Source of the DNA: Alphaproteobacteria bacterium
GTDB lineage: Bacteria > Pseudomonadota > Alphaproteobacteria > Sphingomonadales > Emcibacteraceae
NCBI GenBank assembly: GCA_002401545.1
Contig: NVTJ01000012.1
Coordinates: 1 to 35,087, forward strand
Length of the DNA stretch: 35,087 nt
Reading direction: 5' to 3'
Under the pieces are notes generated by a model. That model had not been told where the DNA came from. It did no database searches and saw only the letters and a list, made by a program, of their open reading frames with translations. Within the stretch, counting starts at the first letter, position 1; each line of letters begins with the position of its first letter. Shown in pieces: positions 1 to 9,548 of this stretch. Position numbers and translations under genes: made by a program.

Positions 1-1536
1 TCGCAGGAAATATCCGAAAACTGTGATGCCTCGGAAAACAGGCTGGAAAACATCAGCCAGACCCTCTCGGAAAAACAGACCGCCCTGACCGAGACCCTGA
101 CCGGACTTTCCCGTGATGCTGACCAGATATGCGATAAAATGGATAAACAATCCACCGTCATTGCCGAATTAAGCCAGAAAACATCGGAAGAATCGACAAA
201 AATTACTGCCACCCTTCTGGCCCAAAGTACCAACCTGTCAACGGTTGCGGCAGAAGCACTGGCGCTGACAACAGAAAGCGGCGAAGCATTCCAGATTCAA
301 GCGGATGCCATGTCCGGTAAACTTGCAGAAACCCGCGATCTTATCACAGATCAGACAAGTGAATTCACCGATAAGCTGGAAGAGACTGTTTCATCACTGG
401 AATCCCAGTCAAGGCGGGTGGATGAGGCCGTCAGGATGACCACGGAAAGCCTGAGCGAAAATACCGGACGAATGAACGAACATTATGATTCATTTGAACA
501 TTTGACCGAACAATTTCGTTCCCGGATTGACCATTCTGAAGTTCAACTTAAATCCCGGCATGATGATCTCGTCAAAAGTCTTTCCGAAGTGGCGGAATAT
601 CTGGACAACTCACTGCAGAATCTGAAAGAGCAGACCGGTTCTCTCGGGGAACATGCGCAGGAAATCATCGGCAGCATCGTTGAGCAAACCGAACAATTGT
701 CCAGCCATATTGACCATATTCGCGACCAGACGGAAAATACCATCCACAATATTCAGGAAATGGGCGAAACTGTCAGCCATCAGTTCACCGCAACCGATGA
801 ACAGGCCGCCGCCCTGTCGGAAAACTGGTTACGAACAGCGTCACTTGTTGAAAACCAATGTTCGGATACCCTGTCAAGACTGGATGGTCTGACTGAAAAA
901 CTGGTGGAACTTGAGAAAGAAAATTCATCGGCAGCCCTAACGGCACAAAGCAACGTCTCAGACGTGGCGAACCAGCTGGAACAGGCCTCGGAAAGTATTT
1001 TTATGGCCTCTGCCAGTGCCATGGAAGCTGCCGATGAAACCAATAGGGCAATAGACGAACATGCCGAAAAATTCCAGCAGCTTATCAACGCCCTTCAGCT
1101 TTCCAATAAAAGTATCCTGATTGATGCCGAAGCCATTGAACAGAAGAACCGGGACAAGAGTGGAAACCATTTCTCAGCTCTGGCAGCCAGGGTTATTGAA
1201 CAGCTCCAGTCCCTGTCCATCGACATCAACCGCTATTTTGAACATGATGTGCCGGACAAAGTCTGGCAGTCCTATGTTGATGGCGACAAAAATACTTTCA
1301 TTCGGCGGCTTAAAAAAGTGACCAGCAGGAAACATACGGCAGCCATACGTGAAAAATACAGATCCGACCCGGAATTCCGTAAATATGCGTTGGAGTATAT
1401 CCAGATTTTTGAAGATCTTATGTCCCAGTCCATGACCTCAAAAACCTACAGCACCTTGAGTGTGGCCCTGATTTCCTCGGAAACCGGCAAAGTTTATCTG
1501 GCCCTGGCTCAGGCCATGGACAGATTTTCTTCCTGA
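1..1536 (+). CDS. Large coiled-coil protein, 5'-truncated by the window edge
   Basis: Frame 1 is open from base 1 (SQEISENCDASENRLENISQTLSEKQ...), so the ATG at 139 is probably internal. The protein is a long Ser/Thr/Glu/Gln-rich heptad-like helix with a compact C-terminal domain (SLSIDINRYFEHDVPDKVWQSYVDGDKNTFIRRLKK...GKVYLALAQAM). Confidence 0.8.
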   Translation, partial: SQEISENCDASENRLENISQTLSEKQTALTETLTGLSRDADQICDKMDKQSTVIAELSQKTSEESTKITATLLAQSTNLSTVAAEALALTTESGEAFQIQADAMSGKLAETRDLITDQTSEFTDKLEETVSSLESQSRRVDEAVRMTTESLSENTGRMNEHYDSFEHLTEQFRSRIDHSEVQLKSRHDDLVKSLSEVAEYLDNSLQNLKEQTGSLGEHAQEIIGSIVEQTEQLSSHIDHIRDQTENTIHNIQEMGETVSHQFTATDEQAAALSENWLRTASLVENQCSDTLSRLDGLTEKLVELEKENSSAALTAQSNVSDVANQLEQASESIFMASASAMEAADETNRAIDEHAEKFQQLINALQLSNKSILIDAEAIEQKNRDKSGNHFSALAARVIEQLQSLSIDINRYFEHDVPDKVWQSYVDGDKNTFIRRLKKVTSRKHTAAIREKYRSDPEFRKYALEYIQIFEDLMSQSMTSKTYSTLSVALISSETGKVYLALAQAMDRFSS

Positions 1537-1540
1537 ACTA

Positions 1541-2662
1541 TCATGCGGCCTGATTATTCTTTTTCGGTGACCCGAGTTTGGTGATGAAATAATCCAGATT
1601 TTCCGGGTCAAAATCATCCTCACAATTGGTCAGCATCCGCTCCAGCATCCGTTGCTGAAAACGGTCCCGGTCCTCACTGGCGCTGGTTTCCATATCCTTT
1701 GCCACATCCAGAGCCGACAGTACAATCGGCAGCATTTGGGGCGACAGATTACATTCCCGGTAGATGGCCGTAAGACCCATATCGCCCCGGTCATGTATCA
1801 ATTTATAGGCATTGCTCACCGGAATGCCGCATAGTTTGGCAAGAGCCGCCTCAAAGAACACCACATCCCCCATACAAATAGCCCGGAATATTAATGTTTC
1901 GGTCAGGCGGCCATGGTCATGGAGCTGTTCCACCAGCTTTCTCACATCCATAACATCCGCGTTATCACCCAGCAGACTGACCGTTGCTCTCTCCCGCGCA
2001 CTCAGAAACAGGTCCATGACCATATCCGGTGTCATTTCATGATGGGTAACCAGATGGTCCCGCACTTTTTCAGATACGAGGGATACCAAACGTTCGGCAA
2101 CACTGATGGGCAGTTGCCCACGGTTGGCAAGCGAATCGCTAACCGCCTCTGCCTCACCAAATTTATCCATGACCTTGCCCATGGTTTCTTCCTGAAGTGT
2201 CGCACCTTCGTTAGAGACCAAAGTGGCAATCACCTCTTCATTATCACTATTTTCCACAATGGCGTCGGTCAGGTCGGCCGACAGGCTTTCCCGGCGCGCT
2301 ATGGCTATCTGACCTTCCGCCCCTTTGCTTTTAACAATTTCCATCAGGTCGTCATCGGTCAGGACTTCTGAAAATTCGAGCATGGGTCCTGCCACACCAA
2401 CCACATCATTGGCCAGGGAAACAGCAACATCATGGGGAACATCGGGGTTATTCTTCAGACTTTCAGACAGGGCGGTTCGGACGCGCACTTCCGCATCCTT
2501 CACCATAATCTTGAAAATATCCTCGGCGATTTTACGTTCGCTGTCGCTCAGTTTTCCAGTGTTAAATTTATTGCTGACTTTTATGGCAGCTTCCGCACGG
2601 TTCTCTGCTGTGGGATTAGTCAGTAATGATTGTATATCCGAGCTTGTTAAATTATCAGTCAT
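1541..2662 (-). CDS. DUF2336 domain-containing protein
   Basis: HEAT-like helical protein (ENRAEAAIKVSNKF...LSDSERKIAEDIFKIMVKDAEVRVRTALSESLKNNPDVPHDVAVSLANDVVGVAGPMLEFSEVLTDDDLMEIV) typical of DUF2336. Start chosen at MTDNLTSS; the ORF extends to 2734. Confidence 0.85.
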   Translation of the reverse strand: MTDNLTSSDIQSLLTNPTAENRAEAAIKVSNKFNTGKLSDSERKIAEDIFKIMVKDAEVRVRTALSESLKNNPDVPHDVAVSLANDVVGVAGPMLEFSEVLTDDDLMEIVKSKGAEGQIAIARRESLSADLTDAIVENSDNEEVIATLVSNEGATLQEETMGKVMDKFGEAEAVSDSLANRGQLPISVAERLVSLVSEKVRDHLVTHHEMTPDMVMDLFLSARERATVSLLGDNADVMDVRKLVEQLHDHGRLTETLIFRAICMGDVVFFEAALAKLCGIPVSNAYKLIHDRGDMGLTAIYRECNLSPQMLPIVLSALDVAKDMETSASEDRDRFQQRMLERMLTNCEDDFDPENLDYFITKLGSPKKNNQAA

Positions 2663-2873
2663 TGAATCCATTGCCTTTAATTTTAAACAGATTACGGTCA
2701 GGCATCTGCCAGTACCCCCCGCGATAAGGCACAAAAGAGCCTGAGCAGGTATATTTCGATGTCCTATTTTTCATAAAAGAGGTTAAACTGTCGTTAATTT
2801 ACGCTATAAGAATTAACATAATTGAAAAAAATGATTATATTTCTGCATTATCCGTAATTTTCAGGGGATATTT

Positions 2874-4436
2874 ATGATTACCAGACTAAAAAGAATCTTC
2901 ATCAGCGTGGCTGTGCTTGTCCTGTTTATTCCCGCATCGGCTCATGCGTTCGATATGAAGGAAATTGATAAAGCCCTCAATGAATTCATCCAGCCTTTCA
3001 CCAGCCTTTATTCTACAATTGTATTTACCCCCATTGAAATAATGGGACAAAATATGCCTATCATTGTTTTATGGCTGGCGGCCGGCGGCATATTCTGCAC
3101 CATATATTTTAAATTCATTAATTTCCATGGCTTCAAGACGGCCCTGAAAATCGTTCGCGGTGATTATACCCGTAAAGAGGATGCCGGCGAAGTTACCCAC
3201 TTTCAGGCCTTGTCTGCGGCCCTGTCCGGCACTGTCGGCCTTGGCAATATCGGCGGGGTAGCTGTGGCCATCAGCCTTGGTGGCCCCGGTGCCACATTCT
3301 GGATGATTATTGTAGGCCTTCTGGGCATGTCAACCAAGTTCGCCGAATGTACGCTGGGGGTGAAATACCGCGAAGTCCACGAAGACGGCTCCGTTTCCGG
3401 TGGCCCCATGTATTATCTGAAACATGGCTTTGCCGAGCGTGGTATGCCTAAATTTGGCATGGTTCTGGCAGTCTTCTTCTCCATCTGCTGTATCTTTGCC
3501 TCCTTTGGCGGCGGCAATATCTTTCAGATAGGCTTAACCTCGGACTTTATCTCACAGCTTCCCGGCACCAATGGTGTTCTGGAAAATTACCGCTGGGTTC
3601 TTGGCCTTGTCGTTGCCACCATCGTCGGTTTTGTCATCATTGGCGGCATTAAATCCATCGCCAGTGTTACCGCCAAGCTGGTTCCGACAATGTGTGTGCT
3701 TTATCTGGTCGCTGCAACCGCCATTCTTTTTGGTTTTTATGAACGTATCCCGGACGCCTTTATGGCAATCATAGATGGTGCCTTCACACCGGAAGCCGGA
3801 TATGGCGGCATCATCGGTGTGATGATACAGGGTATGCGCCGGGCCACTTTCTCCAATGAAGCCGGAATTGGTTCGGCCCCTATCGCCCATTCTGCAGTAA
3901 AAACCAGCGAGCCAGCCACAGAAGGCCTGGTATCCCTGCTGGAGCCTTTCATTGATACCGTGGTTGTCTGCACAATGACCGCATTGGTCATTGTCATCAC
4001 CCAAGTCTATACCCCGGGCGAAGGCGGTTCCACCTTTGAAGGGGTCATGCTGACGTCGAAAGCCTTTGAAACAATGTTTTCCTGGTTTCCGTATATATTG
4101 GCGGTTGCCGTTTTGCTGTTCGCCTTTTCCACCATGATCACATGGTCCTATTACGGATTGAAAGCATGGACATTCCTGTTTGGAGAAAGCAAAACCATGG
4201 AACTTACCTATAAGTTAATCTTCTGCTCTGTGACCGTTATCGGCTCCACCATGAGCCTTGCAGAAATCGTTGATTTTTCTGATGCGGCCAATTTCTCCAT
4301 GGCAATCCCCAATCTGATTGGCGTATTTGTCCTTGCCCCTGTTGTCCGACAATGCCTGACGTCTTTTACCGACAAGATTAAAAGTGGTGAAATCACCTCC
4401 AACCGGGAAGTGGAAGCCCTTGAAACAAGCAATTAA
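2874..4436 (+). CDS. Sodium:alanine/glycine symporter (AGCS family)
   Basis: Multi-TM protein with AGCS-like segments (ALSGTVGLGNIGGVAVAISLGGPGATFWMI, RRATFSNEAGIGSAPIAHSAVKTSEPATEGLVSLLEPFIDTVVVCTMTALVI) and an N-terminal signal-like segment. Confidence 0.93.
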   Translation: MITRLKRIFISVAVLVLFIPASAHAFDMKEIDKALNEFIQPFTSLYSTIVFTPIEIMGQNMPIIVLWLAAGGIFCTIYFKFINFHGFKTALKIVRGDYTRKEDAGEVTHFQALSAALSGTVGLGNIGGVAVAISLGGPGATFWMIIVGLLGMSTKFAECTLGVKYREVHEDGSVSGGPMYYLKHGFAERGMPKFGMVLAVFFSICCIFASFGGGNIFQIGLTSDFISQLPGTNGVLENYRWVLGLVVATIVGFVIIGGIKSIASVTAKLVPTMCVLYLVAATAILFGFYERIPDAFMAIIDGAFTPEAGYGGIIGVMIQGMRRATFSNEAGIGSAPIAHSAVKTSEPATEGLVSLLEPFIDTVVVCTMTALVIVITQVYTPGEGGSTFEGVMLTSKAFETMFSWFPYILAVAVLLFAFSTMITWSYYGLKAWTFLFGESKTMELTYKLIFCSVTVIGSTMSLAEIVDFSDAANFSMAIPNLIGVFVLAPVVRQCLTSFTDKIKSGEITSNREVEALETSN

Positions 4437-4440
4437 TAAT

Positions 4441-4475
4441 CAACGAAGGGGAGACTATTTGTCTCCCCTTCGTTG
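4441..4475 (+). terminator. Strong hairpin downstream of the AGCS symporter
   Basis: Perfect 15-bp inverted repeat CAACGAAGGGGAGAC-TATTT-GTCTCCCCTTCGTTG just after the stop codon. Confidence 0.75.
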
Positions 4476-4595
4476 AAATACATATTTTTGCCATTATTAA
4501 ATAATATTACCGTGCCAAACCAAAGAAAGCTTGAATTCTCCTCGTGATTCGTTACAAGATGGGGGAATTATCCGATTATTATAAAGGAATTATTC

Positions 4596-4976
4596 ATGAA
4601 ACGTATTTTTTTAATATTGTCAATATCCGCCATAACGGCTCTATCATTCTCAATGACTTCATTCGCCGAGGGTGACGCGGTAAAAGGGCTGAAGGTTTTC
4701 AAAAAATGCAAAGCCTGTCATACCGCAGATGAAGGCGGTAAAAACCGTGTTGGTCCAAACCTGTTTGGTATTGTCGGCAAGAAAGCCGCCCAGAGAGAAG
4801 GTTATAAATATTCCAAAGCCATGATCGCCTCCGGCCTGACATGGGATGAAGCCACTCTGGATACTTATCTGACCAAACCAAGAGCATTGGTCAAGAAAAC
4901 AAAAATGACTTTCGCAGGCCTTAAAAAAGACAAACAACGGGCTGATATTATTGCTTACCTGAAAACGCTACAGTAG
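4596..4976 (+). CDS. Class I cytochrome c (c2-like), periplasmic
   Basis: Signal peptide followed by CKACH heme motif, GPNLFGIVGKKAA, and downstream KMTFAGL Met ligand region. Confidence 0.93.
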   Translation: MKRIFLILSISAITALSFSMTSFAEGDAVKGLKVFKKCKACHTADEGGKNRVGPNLFGIVGKKAAQREGYKYSKAMIASGLTWDEATLDTYLTKPRALVKKTKMTFAGLKKDKQRADIIAYLKTLQ

Positions 4977-4993
4977 TTTTTATGAAATATTAT

Positions 4994-5027
4994 AAAAGCA
5001 CCGGTGTCTTAGGATTCCGGTGCTTTT
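4994..5027 (+). terminator. Rho-independent terminator after cytochrome c
   Basis: AAAAGCACCGG ... CCGGTGCTTTTTT: 11-bp stem followed by a T run. Confidence 0.85.
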
Positions 5028-5189
5028 TTGTATAATATGTCTTTACGGCCCTTGAATATTTGACTCTAAATTCATAAATATAGCCCATTCCGCTTGGGCC
5101 CGCACACGCAAAGGTAACATATTTATGATTTTACCTGTTAACCGAAACGTCATAAATTAGAGACTATACATTAGGACACGCTTGAAAGA

Positions 5190-5927
5190 ATGGTAATGGA
5201 AATGGAAGAAAATACCAGAATAGGCATCTTGCCCCTGAACCCTGAAAGATTGGCCAGACAACTGTTTATGGCCATATTTTCAACAATCCTTCTGTTAATT
5301 GCCCTTTTGTGGAGCGAAAATCTTCGGGCAGAGAATATCAATGAAGATCCCGCCATACAGCAGGAAGTGGCTGAATTCATTCAGCATCTTGCGGACAAGG
5401 CCCTGACCAGCCTAAAGCAGGACGACGCTTCTCTGGCGGATCAGGAAAGTCGTTTTACCAAGATTCTGTCGGAAGGCTTCAATGTGGACTATATCGGGAA
5501 AATTTCTCTGGGCCGGTACCGGAAAAAAGCCTCTCCCGAAAATCTGAAAAATTATTATGCCCTGCTCCCTGAATATCTGGTCAAGGTTTATACCAGTCGC
5601 CTCACCAAACTGAATACTCAGGAAGTGCGCGTGGGAAAAGTCCTGCCCAATGGCAAACGGGATATGTATGTCAGGACAAAAGTGATCAGCTCTGACAATA
5701 AAACATTTGATGTTGACTGGCGTGTCCGGCCAAATAAAAAAGATGAAGATGCCAGTCACGTCTATAAAATTATTGATGTGAAAATAGAAGGCATCAGCAT
5801 GGTCCGTACCCAGCGGGACGACTTCTCTTCCAGAATTACTGAAAGCGGTATATCCGGTTTGATCAGTTTTATGCAGGCCATTGTTGACGGCCCGACACTG
5901 GTGGCAGAAAATAATAATGCGGAATAA
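5190..5927 (+). CDS. MlaC/Ttg2D-family toluene-tolerance/phospholipid transport protein
   Basis: Signal/TM N-terminus, then FTKILSEGFNVDYIGKISLGRYRKKASPENLKNYYALLPEYLVKVYTSRL...VDWRVRP...YKIIDVKIEGISMVRTQRDDFSSRI, typical of the MlaC family. Confidence 0.88.
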   Translation: MVMEMEENTRIGILPLNPERLARQLFMAIFSTILLLIALLWSENLRAENINEDPAIQQEVAEFIQHLADKALTSLKQDDASLADQESRFTKILSEGFNVDYIGKISLGRYRKKASPENLKNYYALLPEYLVKVYTSRLTKLNTQEVRVGKVLPNGKRDMYVRTKVISSDNKTFDVDWRVRPNKKDEDASHVYKIIDVKIEGISMVRTQRDDFSSRITESGISGLISFMQAIVDGPTLVAENNNAE

Positions 5928-6015
5928 ATCAAGCAACAACAGAATCACTAAGCGGGCTTAATTGACCTTTATGCTCTTTGGCGATATGTTATGAAATAAA
6001 TTATGTGATAACCTG

Positions 6016-6063
6016 AAAAAACCGTAACAACTGAACCCATCAAAGGGTTTGTGGCGGTTTTTT
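6016..6063 (+). terminator. Large hairpin terminator between the mlaC-like gene and DUF4170
   Basis: AAAAAACCG...AACCC-ATCAAA-GGGTTT...CGGTTTTTTT: nested complementary arms and a 7-T run. Confidence 0.75.
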
Positions 6064-6083
6064 TGATTCGAAAGATTAAGAAA

Positions 6084-6302
6084 ATGGCTGATACTCTGTT
6101 GCACCTGGTATTTGGTGGAAAAGTCAATAACCCTCAAACTCTGGATTTTAGTGATGCGGAAAATCTGGATATTATCGGAATTTTCCCCAACTATAAAAAA
6201 GCCTATGAAGCCTGGAAAGGGGCAAGTCACGCCAATGTGGACGACGCCCTGACAAAATATGTCGTCGTCCATCTTCACAGGTTTATGGAACCGGAAAAAT
6301 AA
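6084..6302 (+). CDS. DUF4170 domain-containing small protein
   Basis: 72 aa, MADTLLHLVFGGKVNNPQTLDFSDAENLDIIGIFPNYKKAYEAWKGASHANVDDALTKYVVVHLHRFMEPEK. Matches the small alphaproteobacterial DUF4170 family as I recall it. Confidence 0.8.
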   Translation: MADTLLHLVFGGKVNNPQTLDFSDAENLDIIGIFPNYKKAYEAWKGASHANVDDALTKYVVVHLHRFMEPEK

Positions 6303-6378
6303 TTACGGGAAGTAATTGTCAACGGCGTTAGCGATATATATGGGTCGCCAACGCCCTGATCTTCATCATCCTCGGACC

Positions 6379-7014
6379 CTAGAAAGTATAGCCAAAGCCA
6401 ACACCAAATATCCAGGGGTCAATATCAACATCCGCCGTGACGGCACCGCCGTTAATCTTAACATCCGTATTCAGCCAGACCCTTTTCACATCAACATTAA
6501 AAGACCATTTGTCATCAATTTTGAAGTCAAATCCAGCCTGCAGGAGAAGCCCAAATCCATCATTATAGTCAATGTCAGCGATGGTGCCGCCGGGTGCGCT
6601 CTCGTCATAATAAAATGTATAATTCACCCCCGCGCCAACATACGGACTTAAGTTACTTTTCGGTGTAAAGTGATATTGCAATGTGAGCGTTGGTGGCAAA
6701 AGCATGACGCTGCCCAGTGACGCAGAGGCACCAAGTGCCGTATTCAATGCGGTTACATGATGTTTGCTTGTAGCAAGAATAAGCTCAACACCAATATTAT
6801 CTGTCACAAAATAAGTGAAATCCAGTTCCGGCACGATGTCATTGTTAATACCGACAGTTCCGCCGATGGAGGTTGTCGCATCTTCATTGGGCACCACATA
6901 GATAGCCCGACCACGCATCATGAAATCACCCGCTTCCTTTGCCATAGATACAGAAGGCAGGCCAGCAATCACAAGGACCGTCACACTTATCGTTTTTAAG
7001 AAAGTATTTTTCAT
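6379..7014 (-). CDS. OmpW family outer membrane protein
   Basis: Signal peptide, beta-barrel with GGTVGINNDIVPELDFTYFVTDNIGVELILATSKHHV...LLPPTLTLQYHFTP...PYVGAGVNYTFY...DPWIFGVGFGYTF. Confidence 0.93.
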   Translation of the reverse strand: MKNTFLKTISVTVLVIAGLPSVSMAKEAGDFMMRGRAIYVVPNEDATTSIGGTVGINNDIVPELDFTYFVTDNIGVELILATSKHHVTALNTALGASASLGSVMLLPPTLTLQYHFTPKSNLSPYVGAGVNYTFYYDESAPGGTIADIDYNDGFGLLLQAGFDFKIDDKWSFNVDVKRVWLNTDVKINGGAVTADVDIDPWIFGVGFGYTF

Positions 7015-7076
7015 TTTCGTTTCCACCTGTTGATAGTTACAAGTGAAACTTTTAATGAAGTGAGCAGTATCTAACA

Positions 7077-7090
7077 TTGATTTGCATCAA
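7077..7090. promoter_or_regulatory. Perfect FNR/FixK/Anr-type box upstream of ompW
   Basis: TTGAT-TTGC-ATCAA, an exact TTGAT-N4-ATCAA match, about 63 bp upstream of the ompW start codon. Confidence 0.7.
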
Positions 7091-7176
7091 TAAATATTAT
7101 TATTAAACATATCAAACAAAAGATGTTTTCAGGATATATGTTTAAAGTCTGTCTGTTTTAATTTGACCCACAGCCA

Positions 7177-7208
7177 AAAGCCGTCCGGTTTTGACACTGG
7201 GCGGCTTT
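7177..7208 (-). terminator. Probable terminator downstream of rpsD
   Basis: On the minus strand AAAGCCG...CGGCTTTTGG: 7-bp stem and short T run, located 40-70 bp after the rpsD stop. Confidence 0.5.
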
Positions 7209-7247
7209 CAAATTGTTCTTCTAGAGCTTACAAAAGCATTGCAGATA

Positions 7248-7865
7248 TTAGCGGGAATAGAATTCCACAATAAGATTTGGTTCCATTTGCACAGGATAAG
7301 GAATTTCGTCCAGCACGGGCACCCTGAGGTAAGTCACTTTCGTACCGTTATTTTCCAGAGCCAGATATTCAGGAATATCACGTTCGTTTGAAGCAATACC
7401 CTGCAGAACCATGGGGATCTGACGTGATTTTTCACGAATCTCAACCACATCACCGGCTTTCACCCGGTAGCTAGGGATATTCACCTTTTTGCCATTCACA
7501 GTCACATGACCATGATTGACGAACTGACGGGCGGAAAAGACGGTGGGGACGAATTTAGCCCGGTAAACAAGCGCATCCAGACGGCTTTCCAGAAGACCCA
7601 CCAGAAACGCACCCGTGTCACCACGCATACTGTTGGCATCTTTATAAATGCGTTTAAACTGTTTTTCAGTAATATCGCCGTAATAGCCTTTCAGCTTCTG
7701 TTTTGCCCGCAACTGAATCCCGTAATCGGACAGTTTGCTGCGACGCCCCTGACCATGCTGGCCCGGACCATATTCGCGGGAATTTACCGGAGATTTAGGA
7801 CGGCCCCAGATGTTTTCACCCATGCGGCGGTCAATTTTATACTTGGCTTGTGTACGTTTTGTCAT
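7248..7865 (-). CDS. rpsD: 30S ribosomal protein S4
   Basis: Full-length S4 sequence ([63 protein letters not shown]... ). Confidence 0.98.
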   Translation of the reverse strand: MTKRTQAKYKIDRRMGENIWGRPKSPVNSREYGPGQHGQGRRSKLSDYGIQLRAKQKLKGYYGDITEKQFKRIYKDANSMRGDTGAFLVGLLESRLDALVYRAKFVPTVFSARQFVNHGHVTVNGKKVNIPSYRVKAGDVVEIREKSRQIPMVLQGIASNERDIPEYLALENNGTKVTYLRVPVLDEIPYPVQMEPNLIVEFYSR

Positions 7866-8107
7866 TTTATAGAATCGCTTCTGTTAAATTGTTGAAATCA
7901 GCGCCATGAAATAAGATATTTCCTACTCCATGCAACCCGAGATTTTCACCCGAGTCATTCACGATGGCCGGAATATAGTGAAGGGCACGGGAAAGTCAAC
8001 ATAGTTTTTTAATTGGCCTCAGTCGCCGGCGCTCACGCTTAGGCTTCCCTCGCATTAGCCCGGACGGCCAGTCGGCCTTGCCTCAGCCCTTCATGGGCCT
8101 CGGAAAT

Positions 8108-8935
8108 TTATTTACCCTGTTTCTTGGCCAATTCGGCCTTTTCCGCAAGCCAGCCCGGTCCGCCGCCGGTGGCAAGCGCCTTGATAACGCCGCGCAGGGT
8201 GCTGACTTCTTCATGGGTCAGGTCAGCGCGTTTGAAGATATTACGCAGGTTCCGCTTCATGATGGAGCGGCGCTGATCATGGCGGAAATACCCGGCCTCT
8301 GTCAGTTCGGTCTCCATGTGATCAAACAGCTTTTGCAGGTCATCGGACGATGCGGGTCTGGTCTCAAGCTGCGGGGTATATTGGTCCGGCTGCTCAGAGC
8401 CGGTCTGAAACCATTCATAAGACATCAGGATCACCGCCTGCGCCAGATTTATCGATGCAAAAGCCGGATTAAGCGGCACAGATACAATAGCGTCACATAA
8501 TGCCACATCATCATTCTTTAGCCCGGCCTTTTCCGGCCCGAACAGCAAGCCAAATTTCTGCCCCCCACCACAATGTGACCGCATGAGGCTTGCACATTTA
8601 TGGGGCGTGATCACCGTCTTGATCATATCGCGGCGTCTGGCGGTAGTAGCATAAACATAATTCAGGTCGGCAATGGCCTCTGCGGTGGTCTCATACACCT
8701 GTGCCTTATCCAGCACAATATCTGCCCCCGCCGCCGCCGGCACCGCATCCGGATTGGGCCAGCCATCGCGGGGGCTAACCAAACGCAGGTCAGTCAGCCC
8801 GAAATTATACATAGCCCTGACCGCCTTGCCGATATTCTCACCAAGCTGCGCCCCGATCAATATGATCGCGGGGCCATCTTCGTGAATAATTTCATTTTCC
8901 AAACTGTTGGTTCCAGCCAAAGTGATCTCCTTCAC
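8108..8935 (-). CDS. trmJ: SpoU/TrmH-family RNA methyltransferase, TrmJ-like
   Basis: AIILIGAQLGENIGKAVRAMYNFGLTDLRLVSPRDGWPN, FGLLFGPEKAGLKNDDVALCDAIVSVPLNPAFASINLAQAVILMSYEW. Confidence 0.88.
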   Translation of the reverse strand: MKEITLAGTNSLENEIIHEDGPAIILIGAQLGENIGKAVRAMYNFGLTDLRLVSPRDGWPNPDAVPAAAGADIVLDKAQVYETTAEAIADLNYVYATTARRRDMIKTVITPHKCASLMRSHCGGGQKFGLLFGPEKAGLKNDDVALCDAIVSVPLNPAFASINLAQAVILMSYEWFQTGSEQPDQYTPQLETRPASSDDLQKLFDHMETELTEAGYFRHDQRRSIMKRNLRNIFKRADLTHEEVSTLRGVIKALATGGGPGWLAEKAELAKKQGK

Positions 8936-9045
8936 GGCCCCTATTATAGTATAGTGAAGACTTTCTCAAGTGAGAGAATGGCAATGTCACCCTGAATTCA
9001 GTTCAAGGTCCATGTTTGCTATAGACTCCATTGTTCCAACCAACC

Positions 9046-9396
9046 TTAAAAGGCATTGTCCAGATAATGGCGTACGGCGTTCTGGACATGGCGGAAACGG
9101 TCACCGCCCAGATTCTTGCCGCCGTACCAGCGGGTGACCACAATGATATGATTGTGCAATTTTTCCCGCTCAAGCATTCGGATGATGATCATGCCAGCTC
9201 CGGCTTCCCCGTCGTCATTCTTGAGCGGAAGGTCCCCATAAAGGAAAGCCCAGCTATTATGGGTTGCCTTGGCGAATTTCTTCTTTCGGCAGAGCTGTTT
9301 GATAAAGGCCTTTGCCTCCACAGCGGAGTTGCACGGCCCGCCGGAAACCGAATATTTAGACCCCCGGTCCCTAATGATACCATCAAATATACGCAT
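9046..9396 (-). CDS. IMPACT/YigZ (UPF0029) family protein
   Basis: 116 aa with KKFAKATHNSWAFLYG...DDGEAGAGMIIIRMLEREKLHNHIIVVTRWYGGKNLGGDRFRHVQNAVRHYL, characteristic of the UPF0029 N-terminal domain. Confidence 0.85.
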   Translation of the reverse strand: MRIFDGIIRDRGSKYSVSGGPCNSAVEAKAFIKQLCRKKKFAKATHNSWAFLYGDLPLKNDDGEAGAGMIIIRMLEREKLHNHIIVVTRWYGGKNLGGDRFRHVQNAVRHYLDNAF

Positions 9397-9444
9397 AAGA
9401 TGCTATAAATGGATTTGCCAAAGAAAGTCAAGTTTTGGGGAATA

Positions 9445-9479
9445 TGGAAATCAATTGACTCTGACCCCATTGATTCTCT
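9445..9479. repeat. Left copy of a 35-bp inverted repeat
   Basis: atggaaatcaattgactctgaccccattgattctc. Its reverse complement matches 10721-10755 at 31/35 positions by eye. Confidence 0.85.
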
Positions 9480-9548
9480 TAAAATTGGTTCATTCCCCAT
9501 TAGATTAAACGAGTGAGGTGGTCCCGGATTTTTGCACAGTCTGTTAAG

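Noticed and set aside
1913-2371. 152-aa plus-strand ORF opposite DUF2336
   Set aside because: Antisense shadow ORF without family resemblance.
3552-4004. 150-aa antisense ORF inside the AGCS symporter
   Set aside because: Shadow ORF opposite a well-supported gene; composition (His/Asp/Gly/Asn rich) not protein-like.
5412-5948. 178-aa antisense ORF opposite the mlaC-like gene
   Set aside because: Shadow ORF of a recognised family gene, no recognisable domain.
6316-6651. 111-aa plus-strand ORF opposite ompW
   Set aside because: Antisense to OmpW C-terminus, no recognisable domain.
7015-7077. Upstream ATG extension of ompW (MLDTAHFIKSFTCNYQQVETK)
   Set aside because: It would begin inside the FNR-type box and precede a good signal peptide starting at MKNTFLKTISV.
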